Part shown: positions 42,312 to 51,745 of the stretch, in pieces
Numbering within the stretch: the stretch's first letter is position 1
Layout of the letters: every line of letters starts with the position of its first letter
IMG/VR virus record: IMGVR_UViG_3300030110_005976
Span: 1-55,577 of that record
Length of the DNA: 55,577 nt
Source of the DNA: a virus
Strand: one strand, 5' to 3'
Notes under the pieces: generated by a model
The model's database searches: none
Told to the model about the DNA's origin: nothing
Seen by the model: only the letters and a program-made list of their open reading frames with translations
Program-made: the position numbers and the translations under genes

Positions 42312-43946
42312 CTAACTTGTTAGCTGTTCTACCTTTTTTATCAAAAAACTTCCTCTATTCTTATCTTTCATACCTCTGATCAACACTGTATTGCCTTCAT
42401 GTAGCATCTTTTTGTACTTTTCCCACTCGTCGGAGAAAGCTGTTACATTATCTAAAGAGCAGCTAGTGTCGCTAACGGTTACAAAGCCCATCTTCATACC
42501 CTTTGCTTTACCTTTTTTTATCGTCCACTCCCTGACAGAGTCTATCTTTACCGCCAGAACAATTCCTTTTTGAGAATTGAATCCGTCAATGAATTCTTTA
42601 CAGCTACAATTTGATCTACTAGTGTCATATTCGTCTACTTTATTGCAAGTCAATGAGATTCCAAGAAGCTCTTCTTCAACTTTTGATACCCAAGATGGAG
42701 AATCATATAGTTCATATCCCGGATTATCATAAGTAACGAGGAGGTCTTCTATTACAGGTATTCTATCTTGTCTGAATATAGGTCTGTTCTTAGATTTTAC
42801 TCTAGAAGCTTCTATCATCTCGCCTATACATTCTACTGCAGTAGAGGAAGGTCTTGCTTCTTTGTAATTTTTTAGCCACTCTACCTCTCTCTTGGTGAAT
42901 TCTTTTATTAAATTAAAATTATGCTGCATCTTAGAGCGTGATATTTTAAAGCAATCAAATACCCCTGCAAGTATGAGAGACTCAAAAGCCTTTTTGTTTA
43001 CAAACGGAGCCACAAGTAGTAAAAAGCAATCCCAATCACATGTACGTAGATCTATATTATTTTCTTTTATATGGGCTAGCATTTTTTTGAATACAGAAGA
43101 TCCTACATTTTTTATATTTGTCATACCATAGGTAGGATTTTTACCTATCAGTTTGAACTCCTCGTTCATATGAATTATATTTGGAGGAAGCACCTCTATT
43201 CCCATAATCTTTGCATTATTCACAAGCTCATTAACTTCCCAGAATGTATCAGGCTTGCCAACTGCATTCTTAAGATACGCTGTAAAAAACTCATGAGGAA
43301 AATGCGCCTTGCAGTACGCCGTCAAATAGGCATTGTACGCATAGCTTACAGAGTGAGATTTGTTGAAAGAATATCTTTGTGATTTTTCGATCCAACTAAA
43401 TATTTCTTCTGCTTGTTCTTTGCTAATAATTCCTTTGTTAGACGCTCCTTCTAAGAATGACTTTTTAACCTTAGCCATAACGTCAGCCTTCTTTTTGCCG
43501 ATGGCCTTTCTCAATATGTCAGCTTCCTGCAAGTCAAACCCAGCGATCTCTGTAGCGATTAGAATAGCCTGTTCTTGATAGACTAGGATTCCTTGAGTGC
43601 TTTTAAGAATCGGCTCTAGAGAGCTGTGGAGATACTCTACGGGTTCTCGGAAATGCTTCCTATCAATATAGTGCATAGTAAGGCTTTTTCCCTTTACCAT
43701 AGCCTCTAAGCATCCGGGCCTCATAATTGCAATAAGGTCTGAAAGCTCTTCTATATTTCTAGGCTTAGTCTGTTTAGCTAGAGATCTACCTAGTTGAGAC
43801 TCAAGCTGGAATACGCCTTTAGTGTTTCCTTCACAGATTAAGTCCCAAGTAGCAGAGCAGGTTAGTGGTATAGATGTGATGTCTGGATTAAATATTAGGC
43901 CATTTTCTCCTTCATGAAATTCACATCCGCAATCATATTTTCTCAT
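42312..43946 (-). CDS. dnaE: DNA polymerase III alpha subunit, C-terminal part (split gene)
   Basis: This 544-residue polypeptide continues DnaE exactly after the palm. GVFQLES (44-50), LIAIMRPG (71-78) and YSFNKSHS (192-199) are fingers motifs. The C-terminal end has a HhH-like GMTNIKNVG segment and an OB-fold (VTVSDTSCSLDNVTAFSDEW). The catalytic aspartates are not here; they are in the gene at 44648. The N-terminal 40 residues have a small Cys/His insertion (YDCGCEFH). It overlaps the exonuclease gene by four bases. With its partner the total is 1164 residues, the length of a normal DnaE. Confidence 0.9.
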   Translation of the reverse strand: MRKYDCGCEFHEGENGLIFNPDITSIPLTCSATWDLICEGNTKGVFQLESQLGRSLAKQTKPRNIEELSDLIAIMRPGCLEAMVKGKSLTMHYIDRKHFREPVEYLHSSLEPILKSTQGILVYQEQAILIATEIAGFDLQEADILRKAIGKKKADVMAKVKKSFLEGASNKGIISKEQAEEIFSWIEKSQRYSFNKSHSVSYAYNAYLTAYCKAHFPHEFFTAYLKNAVGKPDTFWEVNELVNNAKIMGIEVLPPNIIHMNEEFKLIGKNPTYGMTNIKNVGSSVFKKMLAHIKENNIDLRTCDWDCFLLLVAPFVNKKAFESLILAGVFDCFKISRSKMQHNFNLIKEFTKREVEWLKNYKEARPSSTAVECIGEMIEASRVKSKNRPIFRQDRIPVIEDLLVTYDNPGYELYDSPSWVSKVEEELLGISLTCNKVDEYDTSRSNCSCKEFIDGFNSQKGIVLAVKIDSVREWTIKKGKAKGMKMGFVTVSDTSCSLDNVTAFSDEWEKYKKMLHEGNTVLIRGMKDKNRGSFLIKKVEQLTS

Positions 43947-44614
43947 CTAGCAAAAGCCCCTTTGAATTTTCCTACAGTTGATTGTCTTCTGTGAAACTTC
44001 ATGAACTTAACAAGGAGCTCAGCCTCGTCAATAGTATCAGACAACGCCTCGTGAGCTTGCGCTGCGTTCATTCCCAAGAATTTCCTAAAAGCGTCTAGCT
44101 TCATACTGCTAGGTTCGTCTAAGTTTTCAAACCACATGAATAAAATATCCATCATATCTATTTTGGTTACTTTAGAAAACGGAGATTTTGTCTTGTACTT
44201 TTCAGCAAGGCGATTAGCTATAACTAAGTCAAATCCTATAATGTTATATCCTGAAGGAATAGGTTCTGTATACCACTGTCCGGGTTTCTTATCAACCTCA
44301 TACTTTGCACAATAATTACAAAAATTTTTCCAAACCACCTTTTCGCTTTGGCCAGTTTTCCAGTCCTTAACAATATCCTCGGTCTCAACACCTCTTTGCT
44401 TAGCGTGCCAAGCAATAGTATCCTGCCTCTCCTTTGTGAAGTATTCTTCGCTATCTATACCGTCTGGTCTGATAGTAGCCCTAAATGCCTGTTCTTTTTT
44501 GATCTCTAGGGTTCTTGGATTTACTGGTATAGCAGCAAGCTCTACTGGATTGCATGTCTCTGGATTTGGACCATCGGTTTCCCAGTCAAATACTATAATC
44601 CATCTATTATTCAA
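43943..44614 (-). CDS. dnaQ: DnaQ-like DEDDh 3'-5' exonuclease
   Basis: This 223-residue protein has the three exonuclease motifs. FDWETDG near the start holds the first acidic pair (D-x-E). GYNIIGFDLVIANRLAEKY is ExoII. AHEALSDTIDEAELLVKF is ExoIII with the H…D pair of the DEDDh class. A TTG start at 44614 is supported by GGAGA seven bases upstream. The gene lies between the two halves of the split polymerase and overlaps the second by four bases. It probably acts as the proofreading subunit of that polymerase. Confidence 0.85.
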   Translation of the reverse strand: MNNRWIIVFDWETDGPNPETCNPVELAAIPVNPRTLEIKKEQAFRATIRPDGIDSEEYFTKERQDTIAWHAKQRGVETEDIVKDWKTGQSEKVVWKNFCNYCAKYEVDKKPGQWYTEPIPSGYNIIGFDLVIANRLAEKYKTKSPFSKVTKIDMMDILFMWFENLDEPSSMKLDAFRKFLGMNAAQAHEALSDTIDEAELLVKFMKFHRRQSTVGKFKGAFAR

Positions 44615-44647
44615 TTTACATCTCCTTTTTTTCTTCTAACCATTGAA

Positions 44648-46510
44648 TTATACTCCCATAAGTATCTTAGGAATTTCCATTACCTTGTCAAGCATCTTAA
44701 TTCCAAGAACATCTAATTTTAGAAGACCTGCATCTTCGCAGCTAGGACCTTCAAAACCAGCTAGTAAGTCTTTTTCTTCCCTATCCAAAACCATAGGACA
44801 TACATCATATATTGGTTGCGGAGAGACAACTACTCCCGCAGCATGTTTTGACTGAATGATTTTTGTGTCCTCTAATCGAATAGCTTGCTCAAATATCTTT
44901 GCAAATTTACCTTGTAGATTTCCGCTATCATCCACATAGCACCAATCCTTTAGCTTGTCAGACTTATTCTCTAGAGCCCAAGTTATCACAGACGAAGTGC
45001 CTAGCTCGTCTTTCATATCCTGTAGCTCATCAGCGATTTTAGACTCATCTAACAAATGTGAAGTTATAGCGTTCTGCTCATCAAAACTAATGTTACCACG
45101 AGCAGCCATTACTCTTTTAAGTGCCGCACGACCCTTCAGCGTTTGGAAAGTAATAATCTGAGCCACATTGTCCTTACCGTACTTCTTCTTAATGTACTCG
45201 ATGATGTCAGTTCTTCCACATTTGGGAACGTCGATATCAATATCGGGCATTGATACTCGACCTCCTGCATTACGACCTGCATTGTAAAACCTTTCAAAGA
45301 TAAGTTCGTAAGGTATTGGGTCAATCTTTGTTATGTCCATGAGATAAGAAACCATACATCCAGCAGCACTGCCTCGACCGGGCCCAGTTAGATAACCTTT
45401 TGAGTTAGCATATTTTAGAATATCTCTAACGATTAGAAAGTAACTAGACAGGTTTGTTTCAGTAAAAATCTTAATTTCTTTGTTCACTCTTGAACCATAG
45501 GCCTCAAACATATCATGATTCTTATCAACATGGTCCATCTTTTCTGTCCATCCCTCACGGCAAAGATATCTAAGATAATCATTTGGAGACATCCCATTTG
45601 GGCAGTCGAATACAGGTGGATTAGGAGGGCCAAGTATATTGTACTCGCTGCACATACTAGCAATCTCAAGAGTAGAGTCAAGCTCTTGATCTGTATGGAA
45701 TTGTTTCATATCCTCATAAGTTGGTATGTGATAGTTGTTAGATTCAAAGAAAGCCTTCATAGACTTGGATTTGCCCTGCTTTAGCTCACTCTGCACTTGC
45801 CCAATACTTTTCCTCATAGCAGTGCAAAGGAGAACTCTTTGGTCATGGGCATCCTCTCTTCGACAATAGTGTGCGTCTGGAGTCGCAACGCAGGGAATTC
45901 CTGTAATAGTTGCTATCTCTCTTAGCTTTTCGGCTACTTCTTTCGCTTTTTTATTTATCAAAGAATCAATCAGTTGTATTTCTATATAAAAGTTGCCTTT
46001 GCCAAAAGCTTCTTGCATCCTTTCAGCTTCCCGAACTCCATCATTTTTCCAGTTTGGATTATCCATTACAGTGTTTGCAAGATGAGATCCAAGATGTCCA
46101 CTGAAAGAGACTATATTACCTGAGCCTGATACGTTTTCAAGAAAATTCTCAAATCCTATTCTTGGCTTGTGGTAAAAATGTTCTGGCTTATTAGAATCAG
46201 AGACTAAAGATAAAAGCTTTTTCCAACCTTGTAGATCTTTTGCCAAAACTACTTGATGCATTAGCTTTGAATTGCTTGGATCTTTAAAAGTAGCTTCTTG
46301 TTGGGATAGATAAAATTCGCAACCTAGAATTGGCTTGAAGCCATTGGATATGGTTTTGTGAAAATCTACTGCGCCAGAAACATTACCGTGATCTGTAAGA
46401 GCGCAAGCGTCTACTTCTATTTCTTCTAGTCGCTTTGCAATTTGTTTCGTTTGCGAAAGTCCGTCCAACAATGAGTATTCACTATGGACATGTAGTGGTA
46501 CGTATTTCAT
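44648..46510 (-). CDS. dnaE: DNA polymerase III alpha subunit, N-terminal part (split gene)
   Basis: The 620-residue protein contains a PHP domain (1 to about 230): HVHSEYS, TDHGN, GCEFY, GHLGSHLA and TPDAHYCRREDAH keep the expected metal ligands. A palm follows, with GPGRGSAAG (376-384), PDIDID (422-427; D425 and D427 fit the catalytic pair) and KLDVLG (D600 fits the third catalytic aspartate). The protein ends 20 residues later, before the fingers. No intein sequence is present. AGGA lies before the ATG. It must assemble with the fragment encoded at 42312 to make a working polymerase. Confidence 0.9.
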   Translation of the reverse strand: MKYVPLHVHSEYSLLDGLSQTKQIAKRLEEIEVDACALTDHGNVSGAVDFHKTISNGFKPILGCEFYLSQQEATFKDPSNSKLMHQVVLAKDLQGWKKLLSLVSDSNKPEHFYHKPRIGFENFLENVSGSGNIVSFSGHLGSHLANTVMDNPNWKNDGVREAERMQEAFGKGNFYIEIQLIDSLINKKAKEVAEKLREIATITGIPCVATPDAHYCRREDAHDQRVLLCTAMRKSIGQVQSELKQGKSKSMKAFFESNNYHIPTYEDMKQFHTDQELDSTLEIASMCSEYNILGPPNPPVFDCPNGMSPNDYLRYLCREGWTEKMDHVDKNHDMFEAYGSRVNKEIKIFTETNLSSYFLIVRDILKYANSKGYLTGPGRGSAAGCMVSYLMDITKIDPIPYELIFERFYNAGRNAGGRVSMPDIDIDVPKCGRTDIIEYIKKKYGKDNVAQIITFQTLKGRAALKRVMAARGNISFDEQNAITSHLLDESKIADELQDMKDELGTSSVITWALENKSDKLKDWCYVDDSGNLQGKFAKIFEQAIRLEDTKIIQSKHAAGVVVSPQPIYDVCPMVLDREEKDLLAGFEGPSCEDAGLLKLDVLGIKMLDKVMEIPKILMGV

Positions 46511-47052
46511 ACTAATATTCCTGTTAGGTCTTCATAAAGCTGTGATATTTCTAAATTATACATGTCAACATGAGTCTTGAAGTTATTTCTTTTGTCGATT
46601 TCTCCACTTTTCCACAACTTGGCCATCTCCCAATAATCGTATGCGCCCATAAAACCGCATAGCCAAATCCTCTTGAGGCCATAATATTTTTTAGGGTGAT
46701 CTTTTGTCGCTCTTTCAAACTCAAGACTTATAAAGGCATATATGTCTGGCTGTTGGTGCTTGCTTGTTTTAGCTACCGAGACATCATAATAAGACTTTGG
46801 AGCAACAGTTCTTCTTTTAGTCTTAACTTCTATCCTGTGACCATCTTGTAGAAGTAAGTCGTGATTATATTTATCAAGCCCTCTGTTGTTACTGACTATT
46901 TGTGCATTGATATAAGGTGCTAGAGCTTCTTCTCCGAGATAGCCAGCAAGGTTTCCTGCGCCCTTGAGTATAGAGTTGTTAATAGAACCCAAAGATCTAG
47001 CCTTTGATTTGGCGCTCTCTATCATTTCCTGAGAGAATGGTAAAGATATCAT
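46507..47052 (-). CDS. PD-(D/E)XK nuclease-like protein
   Basis: This 181-residue protein has GYLGEEAL (E41), then NHDLLLQDGHRIEVKTKRR: D65, E75 and K77 give the D…ExK core of PD-(D/E)XK nucleases. The C-terminal part (YAFISLEFERA; RIWLCGFM) continues the fold. Small stand-alone members act as structure-specific or defence nucleases, so the exact substrate is open. The gene overlaps both the DnaE fragment and the RecB/Cas4-like gene by four bases, tying it to replication or repair. Confidence 0.6.
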   Translation of the reverse strand: MISLPFSQEMIESAKSKARSLGSINNSILKGAGNLAGYLGEEALAPYINAQIVSNNRGLDKYNHDLLLQDGHRIEVKTKRRTVAPKSYYDVSVAKTSKHQQPDIYAFISLEFERATKDHPKKYYGLKRIWLCGFMGAYDYWEMAKLWKSGEIDKRNNFKTHVDMYNLEISQLYEDLTGILV

Positions 47053-48107
47053 ACTTCACCCGGAGCTTTATACTTCCCGATGACATGATCTGGAGCCATA
47101 AGGTTTTGAGTAACCCATTCTATCCCATTTTTTTCTATCATGTATTTTGTTTGCTCGCACTTAGTCATGTACTCCCCATACTTTGAAACAGCTCCAAATC
47201 GCCGCTCTATTAGAGGAGTAACATCAGTATGCTCAAAAGTTGTCTTGCCAGAAGAACATAGCTTGCGACATTTCCAGCTTTTGTTGAGCTGCGGGCACTC
47301 CGTATCTTTGATCAACTCATATTTTTTTCGAATCATTTCTAGAGTGATAGGTATGTCACTGTCTTGGAAGTGTATAGTAAAGGCTCCCCCATCATTAATG
47401 AAGTGAATAGTAACTAGGAAAGTATCTACTTCTGGGTAAAGCTTTTTTGCGGCTAAATGATACATTCTAAGCTGAATATCTTTTTGTAGCTTTGCTGGTG
47501 TCTTTTCTTTTCCGGTCGCCCAGTCCAATCGCTTACCAGTTTTCCAGTCAATTATCTCGTATACATTATCTCCAACATCTGTTATTAGGTCTATAGTACC
47601 TTTAAGGGATAGGTTGCCTTTGAGCTTTGTTCCGTCTGCAAGCTCGTAGTCGTATTTCGCCCATTCCTCATCTATCTCAAAATCAAAGTGCGGCTCGGCA
47701 TCTACGACAACCCTGTTCTTTGGATCAAACATTCCATTATCGTCATCAAATATTTTCCAGACCCATCTTCGACAGTGCTTCAGGTCTAAAGGCTTCCAAT
47801 CATGGTGAGTAGTTCTAGAGGTGTAATACTCGTAGACTTTATCTATAATTTCATCCAGATACTTTGGATCATAATTATCTGTTTGAATTTCTCCAATCTC
47901 ATGATCCTTAAAGACTTTGTCTCCGTCCTGAAGTGCTTTCTTGCAGAGTGCTGTTAGCTCAAGCACCTTGTGAACTATAGTTCCCTTGTCCGCTTTCTTT
48001 CCAGAAGTCCCCCTCCATCCAAGGCCATATTCCATGTAGTACTGCATAGGGCACATCCTATGGCAATTAAAGGAGCTACTTCTAAAATAAACTATTGGGA
48101 TTCCCAT
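47049..48107 (-). CDS. RecB/Cas4-like PD-(D/E)XK exonuclease
   Basis: This 352-residue protein has CHRMCPMQYYMEYGLGW at the N-terminus, GTIVHKVLEL, then LKGTIDLITDVGDNVYEIIDWKTGK (core acid D, EIIDWKTG with the catalytic lysine), and a QLRMYHLAAK helix. The C-terminal CPQLNKSWKCRKLC adds cysteines that, with the first ones, could hold an iron-sulphur cluster as in Cas4 and AddB. AAAGG precedes the ATG. It is probably a recombination exonuclease that produces single-stranded ends for the annealing or RecA-like proteins. Confidence 0.8.
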   Translation of the reverse strand: MGIPIVYFRSSSFNCHRMCPMQYYMEYGLGWRGTSGKKADKGTIVHKVLELTALCKKALQDGDKVFKDHEIGEIQTDNYDPKYLDEIIDKVYEYYTSRTTHHDWKPLDLKHCRRWVWKIFDDDNGMFDPKNRVVVDAEPHFDFEIDEEWAKYDYELADGTKLKGNLSLKGTIDLITDVGDNVYEIIDWKTGKRLDWATGKEKTPAKLQKDIQLRMYHLAAKKLYPEVDTFLVTIHFINDGGAFTIHFQDSDIPITLEMIRKKYELIKDTECPQLNKSWKCRKLCSSGKTTFEHTDVTPLIERRFGAVSKYGEYMTKCEQTKYMIEKNGIEWVTQNLMAPDHVIGKYKAPGEV

Positions 48108-48108
48108 A

Positions 48109-48951
48109 TTAGACCTTTACTTTACCTTGAGAGAGCCTTGGCATTACGTCTTCTAAATGCTCCAAGGCGTAGTATATCTTTTCATTTTGTTCAGGTATAG
48201 TAATATCAGAGTTGTTAATAAGAGCGTCACAGTTATCCAAAGCTGTATCTAACTCTGATTCGCTAGAGTGATCGTCTTTTCCATTATAGATGTCTCTACT
48301 TAAACCAATAACGAATCCTCCTCGTTTCTGGATACCTTCTATCTCGTTCTCAAATCTTACATCGGATACTAGAGCTAGTTCCGAACCATCACTTTCTACT
48401 TTAGCAACAAAAGAATCTAGCCAAACATTATGATTCATTTTTCTGAAGATGTCTGTCCCTACATATTGTAGCACTTCTCTAGCTGTCATCTTGCCTTTAG
48501 CGTGTACTAGAAGACCTAACTCTGCAGCTTGAGCTTTATCAAAGCCCTTCTTCTTTAGTTCGCTTGGACTTATAACTCCGGGCATATCCTCCCATTTAAG
48601 GCTCGTCTTGCTATTCTTATCTTCATCGCTACCAAATACTTGTTCTTCGCTTAGGCCTAGTATCTTGACAGCCATTTCTTTTAGAGTATCTGCAAGAGCA
48701 TATATTTTTACAAAGTGGCGTAGTTCATTATCAAAGAGAGAATCGACATTTACATGTGGATCTTTGAAAGGAAAAAACTTTTCCCCTGTTGGATTTTCTC
48801 CGAATATATCTGTTACCTCTATTTGACCATCGTCTGTCAGTCGAGATACTTTACAAATTCCTAATTCGGAAAGCTTCATAGCTAATATAAAGTTGCACGC
48901 AGTATTTTTGCCGCTCTGCTTCTTGCCTGCAAAGGCTATAATCTGTGTCAT
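48109..48951 (-). CDS. Deoxynucleoside monophosphate kinase
   Basis: The 280-residue protein has the P-loop GKKQSGKNT (9-17). A VQYVGTD-like segment (LQYVGTDIFRKMNHNVW) and DVRFENEIEGIQKRGGFVI match phage dNMP kinases, where they bind the substrate and base. It makes dNDPs for phage DNA synthesis. It begins one base inside the small gene ahead of it (TAATG) and precedes the RecB/Cas4-like gene by one base. The long N-terminal half fits the T4 gp1-like class. Base specificity was not deduced. Confidence 0.85.
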   Translation of the reverse strand: MTQIIAFAGKKQSGKNTACNFILAMKLSELGICKVSRLTDDGQIEVTDIFGENPTGEKFFPFKDPHVNVDSLFDNELRHFVKIYALADTLKEMAVKILGLSEEQVFGSDEDKNSKTSLKWEDMPGVISPSELKKKGFDKAQAAELGLLVHAKGKMTAREVLQYVGTDIFRKMNHNVWLDSFVAKVESDGSELALVSDVRFENEIEGIQKRGGFVIGLSRDIYNGKDDHSSESELDTALDNCDALINNSDITIPEQNEKIYYALEHLEDVMPRLSQGKVKV

Positions 48952-49169
48952 TATTGAACTCCGTAATGTTTTTCAAGAACTTCTAAACGATCAGTAGCAT
49001 CTACTAGCATATCTAAAGCTTCATCTAAGTTTTCATAAAAATCTCCAGTAGAATGGTCGCCAATTCCTACTGCCTTTTCTAATAAGAGTTCCAGCGAAAG
49101 CTCCGCCTTTGCCTTATCTGTCTGTGCTTTTTTTAGCAAGTAGTTTAGTGAATTTTCTTTATGGCTCAT
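48951..49169 (-). CDS. Small conserved phage protein, unknown function
   Basis: This 72-residue helical protein has AGGAG nine bases before its ATG. The words LELLLEKAVGIGDHSTGDFYENLDEAL and LVDATDRLEVLEKHYG are recognisable from small proteins in the replication regions of other phages; their function is unknown. It lies between the primase and dNMP kinase genes, touching the latter by one base. An adaptor or regulator of replication is a fair guess only. Confidence 0.55.
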   Translation of the reverse strand: MSHKENSLNYLLKKAQTDKAKAELSLELLLEKAVGIGDHSTGDFYENLDEALDMLVDATDRLEVLEKHYGVQ

Positions 49170-49171
49170 TT

Positions 49172-50347
49172 CTAAATCTCCTTATAGATGTCCATTGCTT
49201 GTTGTATAAAAGGTTTTATGTCTGATGTAACGCTATCTACATTTAGTTCTGCAATATCGTTAGCATTAAAGTTAGGGAAATATAGCCGGTATAGCCTTCC
49301 GCAGATTTGCTCTATCTTTTCTGCTGCTTTCTTACCGGCTTCATCATTGTCCATTAGGCAAATTATAGACAAGGCTCCAGACTCATCTAATAAATGTTTT
49401 TGATCGTTATTGAATGCTGTTCCAAATATTGCTACGGCATTATGTATACCAGCCTCAGCAAGTCTCCATACGTTTCCGGGAGACTCTACTAGGATGGCAA
49501 CGCCAGTATCTAAAATATAATTTTTGGCCTTCCAATAATTATACAACCACTTTTCCTTTTGGAAACCTTTACTGTGCATCCATTTTGGAAAGTGTCTGCA
49601 TTTGCTGTTAGGGTCATGATAGTTATTGCATTTAGGACATTTGTCAAATATACTTCTCCCAGTACATCCTACTATGTTTTTATGGTCGTTGTCGTATATA
49701 GGAACTACAGCTCTTTGGTACATGGGTTTATTAGGATTATTGCAATATCCTACATCATACTCCTCTAAAATAGCCGGATCAAATCCTCTATTAACATAAT
49801 ACTCAGCAGGGACCGCTAGTTTTTGCCGATACTGTTCCTGAGTTATCCCTAGTCCTCTTGCCTTCTTGGATGATATAGAATTAACTAAACTGCCAAACTT
49901 CATTTTCTCTATGTTTACAGTCTCACTTTTGAGTGAGTCAAAGTCTTGTTTCAAAAAAGACAACAAAAATTCTACAGCTTCAGAAAAGCGAGCTTCTTTG
50001 TCCCCCTCTTTTTCCCAGTTATACTTGAATCTAGAGAGACACCCTCTAATAAAATGAATCAAGCTATTACCAAACAACTCTTCGCATTGATGGGTTCGAC
50101 ACTTATAGTGTACTTTATAGTCCCCATTATAGTACATATTGAGAGCTGTTGGATTGTCCCCACCATGTATAGGGCAACAGGACTTAATCAACATCTCATT
50201 GCGATAGCCAGCTTTTATACCAAAATATTCGTATATTTGGTCCATATGCTGAGCCGCTAGCGCAGATAGTTGTTTAAGCTTTCCTGAGTCTCCATACTTA
50301 TAGTTAGAAGGGGACTTGGTCGTTTGCTGAGTATTCTTCTGGTTCAT
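49172..50347 (-). CDS. dnaG: DnaG-like primase
   Basis: This 391-residue protein has a CHC2-type zinc finger: CCPIHGGDNP (C57/C58, H61) and YKCRTHQC (C83, C88). The TOPRIM fold follows: VAILVESPGNVW, with the catalytic glutamate, and IICLMDNDEAGKKAAEKI with the D-x-D. Between them CPKCNNYHDPNSKCRHFPKW forms an extra Cys/His insertion. The C-terminal helicase-binding domain of bacterial DnaG is short or missing. The gene overlaps the helicase gene by 44 bases, so the two are tightly coupled. It primes DNA synthesis. Confidence 0.9.
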   Translation of the reverse strand: MNQKNTQQTTKSPSNYKYGDSGKLKQLSALAAQHMDQIYEYFGIKAGYRNEMLIKSCCPIHGGDNPTALNMYYNGDYKVHYKCRTHQCEELFGNSLIHFIRGCLSRFKYNWEKEGDKEARFSEAVEFLLSFLKQDFDSLKSETVNIEKMKFGSLVNSISSKKARGLGITQEQYRQKLAVPAEYYVNRGFDPAILEEYDVGYCNNPNKPMYQRAVVPIYDNDHKNIVGCTGRSIFDKCPKCNNYHDPNSKCRHFPKWMHSKGFQKEKWLYNYWKAKNYILDTGVAILVESPGNVWRLAEAGIHNAVAIFGTAFNNDQKHLLDESGALSIICLMDNDEAGKKAAEKIEQICGRLYRLYFPNFNANDIAELNVDSVTSDIKPFIQQAMDIYKEI

Positions 50348-51743
50348 CTTGGTAAATATTATCCTCTAGTTCAAATGCTGTTTTTCCTTCGGTTATTTTA
50401 GCATAAGATCCATTCATCATTATGTTAATGTAGTCTTTATCTTGAAGTCCTTCTCCATGGCGAGCGATAACGGGAACCAATTTTCTGTTTCCGTTCTCCG
50501 GACCATCTTTTGCAATTTCCTCATCTGACTTGTGTTTATAGATACTGAAATTAGAGCAAAGCCAAATGATTCTATCGGAACCAGATGCAGTATCTGTAGT
50601 CTCTTTATTTATACCATCACGATTGAGTTGGACAAAAGACAATATAGGAACTTCGTATCTCAGTGCAAAGTTATGTAAGGCTGTCATCATGAAGCCTAGT
50701 ACTTGAAACTCTTTCATATCTCCTCTAATCTCTGCAGAATCCATTAGCTTCAAGTAGTCATATATGATTACGCAATCATTTGCTCTGCCTTTGTCATTTA
50801 TGCCAACAACTTTTGCGAGCCAACGCCTCATAACAGAAACTTGGTCTTCAAAAGACATGCCTCCAATAGACTTGAAATAATAAGGAATATCTTTCATTTC
50901 TTTGGCGGCATCCATCACCTTCTCATGCTGTAGGTGACTGTTTGCAAAACTACCAGTTTCTATATCATTGATTTCGACACCAGCCAACATCGCCATAAGT
51001 CTATTCTGATGATCTTCTTTTCTCATTTCTGTATCTAAGTTGAGTACGGGGATTCCCTGCCTAGCTATATGAACACCCATATTGTCCGCTAGTAGCGTTT
51101 TACCAGTTTTAGGGCGAGCACCTATTACATTCACAGTACCTCTTCTTAGGCCTCCACCTATGGCAAAATCGTATCGGCTAAATCCAGTAGATATACCTAT
51201 CTGATCTACAGGGTCTTCAGCTAGGTCTTTAAGATACTCCTCGACATCCTCAAACATTTTAGTTGGAGATTCATCAGAGTCTGAAAGTATAGAAGTGAAA
51301 TCAAATATAGACTCTTCAGCAATACCTAAGATCTGGGAGATCGGCTCGTCTCCTTTTATTTCTGTGTACTTTTCTTTAGTTAGCTCAAGCTGGTCATACA
51401 TCATACGAGCTATCTGTAGCTTCCTAACTTTAGCAGCAAAGCCTCGAACATTAGAGAGCATTACAGGAAACTTAATGATGGAAGATAGATGTGAGACTTC
51501 TTGATTGTTAAAGAAGTCGCTTAGTCCTATTTCTTTTGCGGCAGACAGAACTGAAGGAATGTCTGGCGTAGCAGAGTCATTCTTATCTAGAATGTGCTTT
51601 AGGCAGCAGTATATTGACATATTAGACTCAAGAGTAAAGCTACTCTCATCAATTATATCTGCTATGTCGAAATAGGCATCTGTGCCATAACGAAATATTC
51701 CGGAGAGTATGGCTCTCTCTGCTGGTAAATCTTGTAGAATCAT
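50304..51743 (-). CDS. dnaB: DnaB-like replicative helicase
   Basis: The ATG at 51743 is chosen, with AAGAAAG upstream; an in-frame TTG at 51764 would overlap the upstream gene. The 479-residue protein has the DnaB N-domain (LPAERAILSGIF), then the RecA-like motor: GARPKTGKT (208-216) is Walker A, PVLNLDTEM is motif H1a, and VIIYDYLKLMD Walker B. SFVQLNRDG holds the sensor and YIN…NGSYAK the end. It unwinds DNA at the phage fork and loads or contacts the primase encoded next to it. Confidence 0.9.
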   Translation of the reverse strand: MILQDLPAERAILSGIFRYGTDAYFDIADIIDESSFTLESNMSIYCCLKHILDKNDSATPDIPSVLSAAKEIGLSDFFNNQEVSHLSSIIKFPVMLSNVRGFAAKVRKLQIARMMYDQLELTKEKYTEIKGDEPISQILGIAEESIFDFTSILSDSDESPTKMFEDVEEYLKDLAEDPVDQIGISTGFSRYDFAIGGGLRRGTVNVIGARPKTGKTLLADNMGVHIARQGIPVLNLDTEMRKEDHQNRLMAMLAGVEINDIETGSFANSHLQHEKVMDAAKEMKDIPYYFKSIGGMSFEDQVSVMRRWLAKVVGINDKGRANDCVIIYDYLKLMDSAEIRGDMKEFQVLGFMMTALHNFALRYEVPILSFVQLNRDGINKETTDTASGSDRIIWLCSNFSIYKHKSDEEIAKDGPENGNRKLVPVIARHGEGLQDKDYINIMMNGSYAKITEGKTAFELEDNIYQDEPEEYSANDQVPF

Positions 51744-51745
51744 TT

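Noticed and set aside
44648-46510. Split intein joining the two DnaE fragments
   Set aside because: The N-fragment ends in ordinary DnaE sequence without the Cys start and intein blocks, and the C-fragment starts without an intein C-terminal HN motif.
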